The translations under genes and the position numbers were made by a program. Shown here in pieces: positions 49,717 to 58,677 of a stretch of DNA of 64,000 nt. The stretch lies in assembly GCA_947503835.1 (NCBI GenBank), contig CANNFM010000021.1, positions 1 to 64,000 of the forward strand. Reading direction: 5' to 3'. The DNA is from an uncultured Aquimarina sp. GTDB taxonomy: Bacteria > Bacteroidota > Bacteroidia > Flavobacteriales > Flavobacteriaceae. Under the pieces are notes generated by a model that was given only the letters and a program-made list of their open reading frames with translations, ran no database searches and was not told the DNA's origin. Positions within the stretch are counted from its first letter, which is position 1. Every line of letters starts with the position of its first letter.

Positions 49717-52587
49717 ATGGAAAAGAAATTATTGAAGTATTTTCTTCTAATCGTTGTTCTAATTAACACACAAAACTCTATTGCTCAATCGGATAAACCA
49801 CATTTGATCTCAAATAATCAAAAAAACTTTATTAGTAACTTGATTAGTGTAAAAAAATCTAAGCCAACATCAATAAAAATTGATAATGATCAGTCACTAA
49901 CTCTTACACTTAATACAAAAGAAGAAACGGGTGAGCGCCTTACCTTAATTGGGTATGTAAATAATGAAATATTATCGACATTCTCTTTTTATGAAATCAA
50001 CGGCAGATTAGAAGGTACCATAGTCCAACCCAAAAGTAAAAAAGCATACTCGTTATACTCTGAAACTGACGGAAAAGTATATATCAAGCAAACCGATATT
50101 AATTCGATACTTTGTGTAGATTTGGAAAAAGTAGATACAGAGGAAGATCATAAAAATGTAAATCAAAAAAACGTATCTGCAAAAACTTTACTTCAATTAG
50201 AAAGTCTACCGGGCGCAACAGGGATAATATATCTTGATTTTGATGGTGAAGTAGTTTCTAATACCAGTTGGGTATCTGGAGGAACCATTGACGCTCAATC
50301 GCCTAATTTTTCGGATGCAAAAATAATTGAAATATGGAAAATAATGGCAGAGGATTTTCGCCCCTTTAATCTTAATGTAACCACACGTAGAGATCTTTTT
50401 GATGCCGCTCCCAGAAACCGTAGAATGATGTGTATTTTCACTCCTACAAGAGATGCGGCACCTTCTTCTGGTGGTGTAGCATATGTAAATTCTTTTTCTG
50501 CAAATAATAACAACCCGTGCTGGGTATTTAATTTATCAACAAGAGCGGCTGGAGAAACCGGATCACATGAGGTAGGACATACACTAGGACTAAGACATCA
50601 TGGAAAAGGTGCTACTACCTATTACAATGGGCATGGGCAATGGAGTCCAATTATGGGATGGAGTGCCAGCAGACCTATCGGTCACTGGAGTGCAGGAGAA
50701 TATGATGGTGCATCCAACCCGGGACAAGATGATGTTGCAATGATTTCTAATAGTAGAAATGGTGTAGGTTTCCAGACCGATGATCACGGCAATACTATTA
50801 ATGAGGCTACCTCAATCTTAGTAAGTCCGGCTGGTAATGTTAGCGCTAGCCAAAATTTTGGATTAATAACTACCCGAAACGATAAAGATGTTTTCACTTT
50901 TGCTATAGAAACGGGACCTGTGTCTTTTTCTTTTGAACCTGACCCAGATTACCCAAATTTAAATATCCAGGCCAGAATTTTGAATGAATTGGGTCAAGAA
51001 GTTGCCATTTCTGATCCTGCAGGACTTTCTGCTTCAATATCAGAAAATCTTACCGAAGGAATATATTTTATAGAAATTGATGGTGTTGGCGAAGGAACTG
51101 TAAATAATGGGTATTCTGATTTTTCATCATTAGGTAATTACACTATATCTGGAAGTTACATTCCGGGAGATGATAATAACCCTCCTTTATCAGAGTTTGA
51201 AGCCTCACAAAATTGCTTAGAAGTTGCATTTAGAAGTATGTCTACGAATAGAATAAATTCGTATCTCTGGGATTTTGGAGACGGTCAAACCTCTACACAA
51301 GAAAACCCTAATCATACCTATGCAACAGAAGGAAATTATACAGTATCCTTAACAACAACTAATGATTCCGGAAGCAACGTAAAGGAAAAACCAAATTTTA
51401 TATCCATAGATACTCCAAGCCAACCTGTTATCTCTGATCAAACCATTTGTAGCGGAGAATCCATTACATTATCAGTATCTGGAAATAGTGATTTCAATTG
51501 GTATAGCACTTCAACAGGAAGTAATAGAATAGCCTCTGGGGGGACATATATCACTCCAGAACTTACTGCTAATCAAACCTATTATATAGAAGGAGTAATT
51601 GGAGGGTGTACTACGAACACCAGAACCCGGGTAAACGTAAATGTATCTGCAAGTCCGAATCAACCCACTGCTTCAGATCAAAGAATTTGTAGTGGAGAAT
51701 CGGTTACGTTATCCGTATCTGGAAATAGTGAATATATGTGGTATGAAACACCAACAGGAGGTACAAGTATAGCTTCTGGCGGTACATATGAAGCCTCTGC
51801 CCTAACTTCATCTAAAACATATTATGTAGAAGGTATCATTGGTGATTGTATTACAGCCACCAGAACCGAAATAAGAGTAACTGTAGCCGAAAGTCTACAA
51901 TTACCTACAGCTTCCGATCAAAATATTTGTAGTGGAGAATCGGTTACCATTACTGTTTCAGGAAATAGCGATTACATTTGGTATGATGCTCCTACTGGAG
52001 GTACCATCATTGCATCTGGTAGTACTTATGAGACTCCTGTTCTAACTTCTTCTCAAACCTATTATGTAGAAGGAGTATTAGGAGATTGTACTACAGGATC
52101 CAGAACAGAGATAAAAGCAATTATATCAGAATACCCAGATGTACCAGTGGTGGTACTCAATCAAAATCAGAGTTTGGGTATTACTTCAGAATCCTCAACA
52201 TATCAATGGTATTATAATAATGAGCCGATAGAAAATGCAACCGAATCAACGTATATACCCTTGCAAAGAGGAGAATATCAAATAGAAGTATATAACGATG
52301 CAGGATGTAGCACTATTTCAGAAAAATTCGCTGTGGATGAATCTATATTAAATTCAATCGCAAACAATAGAAACTATACCTATTACCCTAACCCTATTAA
52401 AGGCGATGATCTTTTAAACATTGAAGGTTTCACAGTAGATGATTATGACGTAAGAATTGTAAATATTCAAGGCCAGATATTATTAAAATCGACCCCAACT
52501 TCTCAATTGGACTTATCTGAGTTATCCAATGGGTTATACATTCTTCTTATTAACAATAAAGCTGTTGGAAAGTTTGTAAAACAGTAA
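49717..52587 (+). CDS. T9SS-secreted multidomain metalloprotease
   Basis: A 956-aa secreted protein. Signal peptide (1-24). Reprolysin/metzincin-like catalytic domain at about 165-350 with HEVGHTLGLRHH (His284, Glu285, His288, His294) and a later IMGW Met-turn candidate. Then a pre-peptidase-like domain (about 355-485), a PKD domain (about 490-570; YLWDFGDGQTST), three near-identical 80-residue Ig-like repeats (about 569-808), a fourth divergent Ig-like unit, and a C-terminal type A sorting domain (about 885-956; YYPNPIKGDD to GKFVKQ). It is exported through T9SS and probably attached to or released from the cell surface to digest external protein. Confidence 0.93.
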   Translation: MEKKLLKYFLLIVVLINTQNSIAQSDKPHLISNNQKNFISNLISVKKSKPTSIKIDNDQSLTLTLNTKEETGERLTLIGYVNNEILSTFSFYEINGRLEGTIVQPKSKKAYSLYSETDGKVYIKQTDINSILCVDLEKVDTEEDHKNVNQKNVSAKTLLQLESLPGATGIIYLDFDGEVVSNTSWVSGGTIDAQSPNFSDAKIIEIWKIMAEDFRPFNLNVTTRRDLFDAAPRNRRMMCIFTPTRDAAPSSGGVAYVNSFSANNNNPCWVFNLSTRAAGETGSHEVGHTLGLRHHGKGATTYYNGHGQWSPIMGWSASRPIGHWSAGEYDGASNPGQDDVAMISNSRNGVGFQTDDHGNTINEATSILVSPAGNVSASQNFGLITTRNDKDVFTFAIETGPVSFSFEPDPDYPNLNIQARILNELGQEVAISDPAGLSASISENLTEGIYFIEIDGVGEGTVNNGYSDFSSLGNYTISGSYIPGDDNNPPLSEFEASQNCLEVAFRSMSTNRINSYLWDFGDGQTSTQENPNHTYATEGNYTVSLTTTNDSGSNVKEKPNFISIDTPSQPVISDQTICSGESITLSVSGNSDFNWYSTSTGSNRIASGGTYITPELTANQTYYIEGVIGGCTTNTRTRVNVNVSASPNQPTASDQRICSGESVTLSVSGNSEYMWYETPTGGTSIASGGTYEASALTSSKTYYVEGIIGDCITATRTEIRVTVAESLQLPTASDQNICSGESVTITVSGNSDYIWYDAPTGGTIIASGSTYETPVLTSSQTYYVEGVLGDCTTGSRTEIKAIISEYPDVPVVVLNQNQSLGITSESSTYQWYYNNEPIENATESTYIPLQRGEYQIEVYNDAGCSTISEKFAVDESILNSIANNRNYTYYPNPIKGDDLLNIEGFTVDDYDVRIVNIQGQILLKSTPTSQLDLSELSNGLYILLINNKAVGKFVKQ
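51421..52140 (+). repeat. three 240-bp intragenic repeats encoding Ig-like domains
   Basis: Three units begin at 51421, 51661 and 51901 with an exact 240-bp (80-codon) period. Each carries an ICSGES...TxSVSGNSxxxWY...YYxEGxxGxC pattern. The first is the most divergent. Candidate site for recombination and domain number change. Confidence 0.93.
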
Positions 52588-52610
52588 ATCATATATTTAT
52601 ATCAAGTAAG

Positions 52611-52646
52611 AGCATATCATTAAGAAAAAATGATATGCTTTTTTTA
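52611..52646 (+). terminator. intrinsic terminator
   Basis: AGCATATCAT (52611-52620), a 9-nt loop, ATGATATGCT (52630-52639) and a T-run. Confidence 0.92.
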
Positions 52647-52720
52647 TACAAAAATCTAAATAGCATTTTAACTTTCCTTTAATAGATTTTTGAATATCTT
52701 TAGAAACCAAAATATAACCC

Positions 52721-53251
52721 TTGAAAAACAAACTAGCCACTTATATCATATTGGCATTACCTTTTTTAATTTTCTCTCAAAAAGAAGGAAAAGTAATCTC
52801 AGAGTATGGTAAAACATATGAAGTAGTCAATCCAGATTATAAAACTGATACAAAACATGAGTTAAAAGCTGTTTTTGATATCGGAAGAACTTTTGCCGAT
52901 AGCTCAAAAGTAAATCCTCTTATAAACACTGCAGCCAGGTTTCTTAATATGCATAAAAGTGCGGGAGTTTCTTTAGAGAAGCTAAAAGTAGCTATGGTAA
53001 TTCATGGTGCAGCAGCATATGACATTTTGAATGATGTAGAGTATAAAGCAAAATATGGTATTGCTAACCCCAATACCAAACTCATAACGGCACTTTCAGA
53101 AAAAGGGGTGCACATTATTTTATGCGGTCAAACTGCCGCGTATCGAAATATTACAAAAGAAGACGCACTTCCAGAAATAAAGTTTGCTCTATCTGCTATG
53201 ACAGCCTTAGTGCAATTACAAAATGAAAACTACAGACTTATCAATTTTTAA
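52721..53251 (+). CDS. DsrE/DsrF-like exported protein
   Basis: A 176-aa protein. It starts with TTG at 52721, chosen because it gives a full signal peptide (MKNKLATYIILALPFLIFSQ). The mature part follows the DsrE-like fold: VAMVIHGAAAYDIL strand, a KLITALSEKGVHIILCGQ segment with one conserved Cys, and a C-terminal helix (SAMTALVQLQNENY). DsrE-like proteins act in sulfur transfer; this exported type is uncharacterised. It lies 4 bp before an M20 amidohydrolase gene and is probably cotranscribed. Confidence 0.8.
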   Translation: MKNKLATYIILALPFLIFSQKEGKVISEYGKTYEVVNPDYKTDTKHELKAVFDIGRTFADSSKVNPLINTAARFLNMHKSAGVSLEKLKVAMVIHGAAAYDILNDVEYKAKYGIANPNTKLITALSEKGVHIILCGQTAAYRNITKEDALPEIKFALSAMTALVQLQNENYRLINF

Positions 53252-53255
53252 ACTA

Positions 53256-54548
53256 ATGAACACGTACACACAAACACTATTATTCGTCATTTTAGCCGCT
53301 TTTAGCTCTATGCAAGCTCAACAAATCGATCCAGACATCGATAAAATGTCTAAAGCATTAGAATCTAAAGTTATCGAATGGAGAAGAGATTTTCATCAAA
53401 ACCCCGAGCTCTCTAATCAGGAATTCGAAACGGCTAAAAAAATTGCAAAACACTTAAAAGATTTGGGACTCGAAGTGACAGAAAATGTTGCTAAAACAGG
53501 AGTTGTAGCCATTTTAAAAGGAGGTGGTAAAGGAAAAACGGTAGCGTTAAGAGCAGATATTGATGCACTACCTGTTACAGAGCGAGCAGATGTCCCGTTT
53601 AAATCAAAAGTAAAAACTACGTTTCTAGATACCGAAGTTGGCGTAAGCCATGCCTGTGGTCATGATACCCATATTGCCATATTAATGGGAGCTGCAGAGG
53701 TGCTGTCTAAACATAAGGATAAGATAAACGGTACCGTAAAGTTTATTTTTCAACCAGCAGAAGAAGGTCCACCACCGGGAGAAGAAGGAGGAGCAAAATT
53801 AATGATTAAAGAAGGAGTTTTAAAAAACCCAGATGTAGACGCCATTTTTGGCTTACATATCAACTCGGGTACCGAGGTAGGAAAAATTCGTTATAAACCA
53901 GGAGGTACTATGGCTGCTGTAGAGCGATTTGTTATCAATGTAAAAGGAAAGCAAACTCACGGCTCTGCCCCATGGACAGGTGTTGATCCAATCTTAATTT
54001 CGGCAAAAATAATTGATGGTTTACAAACCATTATTAGTAGAGAATCGCCGTTGGTAAATGAAGCTGCGGTCATCACAGTAGGTAAAATAACTAGTGGAGT
54101 ACGATTTAATATTATACCCGAAAGTGCAGAATTGATTGGAACGGTGAGAACATTAGATCCAAAAATGAGAGAACTTATCATTAGAAGAATGAATGAAATG
54201 GTTCCTTCTATTGCTAAAGCTTATGGAGGAGACGCCACAATAGAGTTTCAAAATAATACATCGATCACCTATAATGATCCGAGCCTGGTAAAAAAGATGT
54301 TACCCACTATTCAAGGGATCGCAGGTAAAGAGAATGTAATCTTATCTAAAGCGACTACAGGTGGTGAGGATTTTTCATATTTTCAAGAGGTTGTGCCCGG
54401 ATTTTATTTCTTTTTAGGTGGAAAAACTCCAGGAACCGAAAAAGCTGCTGCTCATCATACTCCAGACTTTTATATTGATGAGAGTGGGCTGCTACTTGGT
54501 GTAAAAGTAATGTCACAGTTAACTATTGATTATTTAAATGCACAATAA
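53256..54548 (+). CDS. M20-family amidohydrolase, exported
   Basis: A 430-aa metallo-amidohydrolase (hippurate/indole-acetyl-amino-acid hydrolase type). The ATG at 53256 gives a signal peptide (MNTYTQTLLFVILAAFSSMQAQ); an in-frame ATG at 53223 lies inside the upstream gene. Metal ligands are visible: Cys-Gly-His-Asp in HACGHDTH, Glu-Glu in FQPAEEG and His at AAHHTPDF. The dimerisation (lid) domain is at about 220-340. It removes acyl groups from N-acyl amino acids; substrate unknown. It follows the DsrE-like gene by 4 bp. Confidence 0.9.
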   Translation: MNTYTQTLLFVILAAFSSMQAQQIDPDIDKMSKALESKVIEWRRDFHQNPELSNQEFETAKKIAKHLKDLGLEVTENVAKTGVVAILKGGGKGKTVALRADIDALPVTERADVPFKSKVKTTFLDTEVGVSHACGHDTHIAILMGAAEVLSKHKDKINGTVKFIFQPAEEGPPPGEEGGAKLMIKEGVLKNPDVDAIFGLHINSGTEVGKIRYKPGGTMAAVERFVINVKGKQTHGSAPWTGVDPILISAKIIDGLQTIISRESPLVNEAAVITVGKITSGVRFNIIPESAELIGTVRTLDPKMRELIIRRMNEMVPSIAKAYGGDATIEFQNNTSITYNDPSLVKKMLPTIQGIAGKENVILSKATTGGEDFSYFQEVVPGFYFFLGGKTPGTEKAAAHHTPDFYIDESGLLLGVKVMSQLTIDYLNAQ

Positions 54549-54564
54549 ATAGATTGCCAATCAA

Positions 54565-56148
54565 ATGGAAAGTACGCTTAATTTTTTGAGTTCAATATCA
54601 TGGTGGGTATGGGTTATTATAGTACTGGCACTAATTGCTATTCGAGATGTCTTTTTTAATAAGAAACATACTCTAAAACATAACTTTCCAATTATTGGTC
54701 ATCTTAGGTATATGCTAGAAAGTATTGGCCCAGAGATGAGGCAATATTTTGTGGCAAACAATCGGGAAGAACTTCCATTTAACAGAATAGAAAGAGGTTG
54801 GGTATATGCTTCCTCTAAAAACGAAAATAATTATGAAGGTTTCGGTACAGATCGAGATATCTACCTACATCAACACATTTTTGTAAAAAATTGCATGATT
54901 CCGTTTAAAATGGATAAAAATCATCCCAATAAAGAAGATAAAACTTTTCTTCCTTGTGCAAAAATAATGGGGCAATATAATCAGCGTAGAAAACCGTATC
55001 GTCCTGGTTCTGTTATTAACATTTCGGCTATGAGTTTTGGTTCACTTTCTGCCAGAGCTGTAGCCTCTTTAAACATTGGAGTCGAAAAGTCTAACGCATA
55101 CCATAATACCGGAGAAGGAGGCCTTTCCTCCTATCATAGTAATGGCGGAGATGTCATATTTCATTTTGGAACCGGCTACTTCGGAGTTCGTGACGAAAAT
55201 GGGGAATTTTCTATGCAAAAAATGAAAGAATTAGTCACCCAAAACCCTTTTATAAAAGCCATAGAAATTAAACTTTCGCAGGGCGCAAAACCTGGGAAAG
55301 GAGGTGTTCTACCCGGAGCAAAGATTACTCCAGAAATTGCTAAAATAAGAGGAGTTGAAGTAGGCAAAGATGTATTATCTCCTTCATCGCATACTGCTTT
55401 TACGAGCGTTCCAGAACTATTACAATTCATAGAAAATATCGCCGAAGAAACGGGATTACCAGTAGGAATTAAAGCTGCAATTGGTAAAACCGAACAATGG
55501 GAGCTTCTTGCTGAGCTTATGGCCAAAAGTAATCGAGGCCCCGATTTTATTACCATTGATGGTGGCGAAGGTGGTACAGGTGCAGCCCCGCCTAGTTTTG
55601 CAGATCACGTATCACTACCTTGGATATATGGCTTTACAGCTATTTATAAAATTTTCCAAAAACACAAGTTAACCGAACGTGTTGTTTTTATAGGTAGCGG
55701 TAAGCTTGGGTTTCCCGCTAAGGCTGTAATGGCTTTTGCAATGGGTGTAGACTGTATTAACGTAGCTCGTGAGGCGATGATGAGTATCGGTTGCATCCAG
55801 GCTCAGATATGTCATACTAATCGATGTCCTAGCGGAGTGGCTACACAAAGTAAATGGCTACAAAAAGGGATTAATATTCCTCTTAAATCAGATCGCTTGT
55901 CTCAATATTTTAAAACATTCAGAAAAGAATTTATAGAAATAACTCATGCTGCCGGATATGAGCATCCTTGTCAATTTACCATGCACGATGTTGATCTTAA
56001 TGTTGATGATGGAGAATTAACCAAGACCCTAGAAGAGTCATTTAAATATACCAAAACACCTGTTGAATATGCTTGTGCCCAAGATTTAAAAGATTGTACG
56101 TATCTTGGCGGTAATTACAAAAAAGAAGTTGAAGTAGAACACTCATAA
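54565..56148 (+). CDS. FMN-binding glutamate-synthase-like protein
   Basis: A 527-aa protein with an N-terminal membrane segment (SWWVWVIIVLALIAI, residues 11-25) and the FMN-binding glutamate synthase barrel at about 130-450 (NISAMSFGSLSARAVASLN, GEGGLSSYH, IDGGEGGTGAAPPSF). Cysteines in CIQAQICHTNRCPSG match the 3Fe-4S ligand region of the glutamate synthase large subunit. It has no glutaminase domain, so it does not by itself make glutamate from glutamine; this stand-alone type is common in Bacteroidota and of unknown reaction. It is in the same direction as the M20 gene (16-bp gap) and 56167. Confidence 0.9.
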   Translation: MESTLNFLSSISWWVWVIIVLALIAIRDVFFNKKHTLKHNFPIIGHLRYMLESIGPEMRQYFVANNREELPFNRIERGWVYASSKNENNYEGFGTDRDIYLHQHIFVKNCMIPFKMDKNHPNKEDKTFLPCAKIMGQYNQRRKPYRPGSVINISAMSFGSLSARAVASLNIGVEKSNAYHNTGEGGLSSYHSNGGDVIFHFGTGYFGVRDENGEFSMQKMKELVTQNPFIKAIEIKLSQGAKPGKGGVLPGAKITPEIAKIRGVEVGKDVLSPSSHTAFTSVPELLQFIENIAEETGLPVGIKAAIGKTEQWELLAELMAKSNRGPDFITIDGGEGGTGAAPPSFADHVSLPWIYGFTAIYKIFQKHKLTERVVFIGSGKLGFPAKAVMAFAMGVDCINVAREAMMSIGCIQAQICHTNRCPSGVATQSKWLQKGINIPLKSDRLSQYFKTFRKEFIEITHAAGYEHPCQFTMHDVDLNVDDGELTKTLEESFKYTKTPVEYACAQDLKDCTYLGGNYKKEVEVEHS

Positions 56149-56166
56149 AACACCTTACATTAACGA

Positions 56167-56685
56167 ATGGATTTCGAAATTATTCCTTTAGTCATCTCTC
56201 TAATCCCAGCAACATTAATAACATTGCTTGCTTTTTATTTTTTTAAACTTCATACTACTAATGAAGAAAGACGCCGCCGATTTCTTTTGCATAGAGAAAA
56301 TCAAAAACAATCATTTCCCTTGCGACTTCAGGCTTATGAGCGTATTGCCCTTTTTTTAGAACGTATTTCGCCAGGTAAATTATTAACCAGAGTGGCCCCT
56401 ATTGCAGAAGAAGCAAAAAGTTATGAATCTCTTCTAACACATACCATAGATCAGGAATTTGAACATAACCTTACACAACAAATTTATGTATCCGACGAAT
56501 GTTGGAACACGGTAATTGCCGCAAAAAATGCTACCAAAGGCTTGATTAGAAAATCAGCCCTAAAAGAAGATGTAGATTCTGCTGATAAAATGAGAGAAGT
56601 AATTCTTACCGAGATTATAGAAAAAGGAGCTCCCAGTGATGTTGCATTAGCTTTTATTAAAGAGGAGATTTCTGATTTGTTTTAG
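56167..56685 (+). CDS. membrane-anchored protein of unknown function
   Basis: A 172-aa protein with a single N-terminal membrane segment (about residues 5-27, IPLVISLIPATLITLLAFYFF) and a charged, helical cytoplasmic part (RRRRFLLHRENQKQ, then YERIALFLERISPGKLL and HTIDQEFEHNLTQQIYVSDECW). Conserved in flavobacteria but uncharacterised. It is the last gene of the run M20-FMN protein-this, with 18 bp to the previous stop, and ends just before a perfect palindrome that marks the left edge of the accessory block. Confidence 0.65.
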   Translation: MDFEIIPLVISLIPATLITLLAFYFFKLHTTNEERRRRFLLHRENQKQSFPLRLQAYERIALFLERISPGKLLTRVAPIAEEAKSYESLLTHTIDQEFEHNLTQQIYVSDECWNTVIAAKNATKGLIRKSALKEDVDSADKMREVILTEIIEKGAPSDVALAFIKEEISDLF

Positions 56686-56694
56686 TATATAAAC

Positions 56695-56732
56695 AACAAT
56701 TGTATAATAGCAATTGCTATTATACAATTGTT
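56695..56732. repeat. 38-bp perfect palindrome
   Basis: AACAATTGTATAATAGCAA (56695-56713) is followed directly by its exact complement (56714-56732). There is no T-run, so a terminator role is possible but weak. It marks the boundary between conserved genes and the cassette-like block. Confidence 0.8.
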
Positions 56733-56775
56733 ATCTGTAATTACCCTATTGAACAACAAAACCCTAAAATGACTA

Positions 56776-57384
56776 ATGCCTGATCAAAGTTCCAAGATTA
56801 TTTACAAAAGTCAATTATCAACCTTTAACTTGGTTTTGATGATAGTGGGAAGCTTTTTTTTGATTGGAATCGGAATTAAACTTTTATTATATACTCAAGA
56901 ACCCAGAATTAATTGGGTTATTGTTTTTCCATTAGGATTCATCTTTCTTGGAGGTTTAATCGCATCGAATACTCTAATTCTATGTTCAGTAACTATTACT
57001 AAGGATTATTTAATCCTAAATTATCCATTGATAGGACAAAAGAAAAATATTGAGTGGAAATCAATTTCGGATGCTGGTATGAAATTCATAACAACTAAAA
57101 GTAGTGGCAGTGATTATTCGTTTAGAAAAGGAAAAGAAATAAGGCTATTTTCTGATGGTAAAAATTATCATATTACAACTTTTGCAATAAAAGAATCGGA
57201 AAAACTGATTCTTGAATTGAAAAAAAGATTGGATAGCACTCTTAAAACCAAAATGAAGGATGAATATCAAGAATCTGAAAAGAAATTTTGGAAAGATGAA
57301 GATGATTATCGGAATTGGATGATGAAAATTATTTTGCCCATTTGTTTGATAATTTTAGTATTATTATGGATATTAAAAAAGTAA
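56776..57384 (+). CDS. three-pass membrane protein with PH-like middle domain
   Basis: A 202-aa protein. Two membrane segments at about residues 19-40 and 47-68, a soluble beta-rich region at about 72-150 resembling bacterial PH domains (VTITKDYLILNYPLIGQKKNIEW), a charged linker, and a C-terminal membrane segment (about 182-200) ending LKK. No enzyme motif. It is the first gene of the accessory block; an attC-like imperfect palindrome follows its stop. Confidence 0.55.
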   Translation: MPDQSSKIIYKSQLSTFNLVLMIVGSFFLIGIGIKLLLYTQEPRINWVIVFPLGFIFLGGLIASNTLILCSVTITKDYLILNYPLIGQKKNIEWKSISDAGMKFITTKSSGSDYSFRKGKEIRLFSDGKNYHITTFAIKESEKLILELKKRLDSTLKTKMKDEYQESEKKFWKDEDDYRNWMMKIILPICLIILVLLWILKK

Positions 57385-57463
57385 AAAACAGATAACACTA
57401 TGTATAGTGCATATGCACCCTGCGGGATGCAAACGCACCATACATTAAACGTTGTAAGCAATT
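57385..57463 (+). repeat. attC-like imperfect palindrome A
   Basis: Outer stem ATGTATAGTGC (57400-57410) with GCACCATACAT (57435-57445), 10 of 11 paired; inner stem TGCACCC / GGG-A-TGCA (57414-57431) with a bulged A. It ends with ATTAAACGTTGTAAGCAATT (57444-57463), which recurs with two changes at 58112-58131. Confidence 0.55.
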
Positions 57464-57493
57464 CAAGAAAAACCCTATAAATACCAACTGAAT

Positions 57494-57958
57494 TTGGGAA
57501 TAGTTTGTGAATTATACAGAATATCTGACTCTGAAATTGAAGAATTAAAAAAACTCAATCCTGGCATTGCGGAGGAATTTCTTGACGAAAATTACGCAAG
57601 TAGGTATGGAAAATATCATAAAGAAAATGACACCGTATTTTCAATGGATAAAGGTTGGGCTGTGACTCGATTTTTAATTCAAGAATGTGATAATTCACCT
57701 AATAAAATTTTGAATAAACTTGATGACCGGTTTATAAAGTCCAATGATGTTAAGGTAATAAACAAAATGTTGGAATTGATTGAAATTGAAGACTTGCAAA
57801 GAGTTTATAACCAAGATAAGTTGATTGAAAATCACGTCTATCATGCCAAATATGATGTTCACTGGGAATACATAGATAATTACCATCTGAAGTTGTATAA
57901 GTCCGGATTCAAAAGAGCATCTGAACTAAATGACGGAATTGTAATAAACTATAATTAA
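57494..57958 (+). CDS. DUF1877 (YfbM-like) protein
   Basis: A 154-aa protein starting with TTG at 57494, chosen because it gives the family opening MGIVCELYRIS (first residue Met). The later KGWAVTRFLIQE and NHVYHAKYDVHWEYIDNYHLKLYKSGF in outline match the DUF1877 pattern. Function unknown. It is framed by attC-like sites A and B. The TTG start and lack of relation to its neighbours fit a transferred gene. Confidence 0.8.
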   Translation: MGIVCELYRISDSEIEELKKLNPGIAEEFLDENYASRYGKYHKENDTVFSMDKGWAVTRFLIQECDNSPNKILNKLDDRFIKSNDVKVINKMLELIEIEDLQRVYNQDKLIENHVYHAKYDVHWEYIDNYHLKLYKSGFKRASELNDGIVINYN

Positions 57959-58134
57959 AGAATAAAAACTGCGTACAACGAGATATAAGTGATGAATCGA
58001 ATGGTTACTGTATATTTTTCATGGCGCAATACTTGCAAAAAGGAAAAGTTAGCAGCAAATGCGCAAATAAGTCGATAGTAAGGTAACATTTTACTCTGCT
58101 ACGACACATATATTAAACGTTATAAGCTATTAAA
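57959..58134 (+). repeat. attC-like element B
   Basis: It begins with AACTGCGTACAAC (CTGCGTACAAC at 57969-57979), the same motif as after the stop at 61008, and ends with ATTAAACGTTATAAGCTATT (58112-58131). The two ends are partly complementary: ACAACGAGATATAAGTG against CACATATATTAAACGTT. No ORF is seen inside. Confidence 0.55.
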
Positions 58135-58677
58135 ATGAAAATGATAATTGAAACGGAAAGATTGATTTTGAGAGAAATGGTCATTGATGATGCTCAGGAT
58201 ATGCTCCGACTACATTCAAATCATCAAGTTCAGAAATACACCGGAGAAAACGTTATTACTTCCCTGGAAGAGATTCAGAATAAGATAAAAGAATTCCAAT
58301 CCAGAGACAAAAATCGTGGATTTGGTAGATGGGTTACTATTCTAAAAAAAGGGAACCAATTTGTAGGCTGGGCAGGTTTGGCGTATTTACCAGAATTTGA
58401 TGAAATTGATCTTGGCTATAGATTCTTGCCCGAATACTGGGGTTTAGGTATAGCAACAGAGGCATCTCGTGCAATTTTGGCTTATGGGTTTGATTCTCTC
58501 AAATTAAGGAGGATAATTGCAATTGCAATGAAAGAAAATAAAGCATCGATCAAAGTGATGGAAAAAGTTGGGATGGAGTTCGACAAATTTGCTCCGTATG
58601 AACTTGGTGGTGAAGATGCCGTCTGGTACTGGTGTGACAAACTAATCTTAAAAGGAAAAAATAAAAATGAAAACTAG
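58135..58677 (+). CDS. GNAT N-acetyltransferase (RimJ/RimL type)
   Basis: A 180-aa acetyltransferase. ETERLILREMVIDDAQDM is the classic RimJ/L-type opening. The acetyl-CoA loop is LPEYWGLGIATEASRA, and the helix ENKASIKVMEKVGM is diagnostic. The target could be ribosomal protein, other protein or a small molecule. It overlaps the next gene by 11 bp and is transcribed from the end of attC-like element B. Confidence 0.9.
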   Translation: MKMIIETERLILREMVIDDAQDMLRLHSNHQVQKYTGENVITSLEEIQNKIKEFQSRDKNRGFGRWVTILKKGNQFVGWAGLAYLPEFDEIDLGYRFLPEYWGLGIATEASRAILAYGFDSLKLRRIIAIAMKENKASIKVMEKVGMEFDKFAPYELGGEDAVWYWCDKLILKGKNKNEN

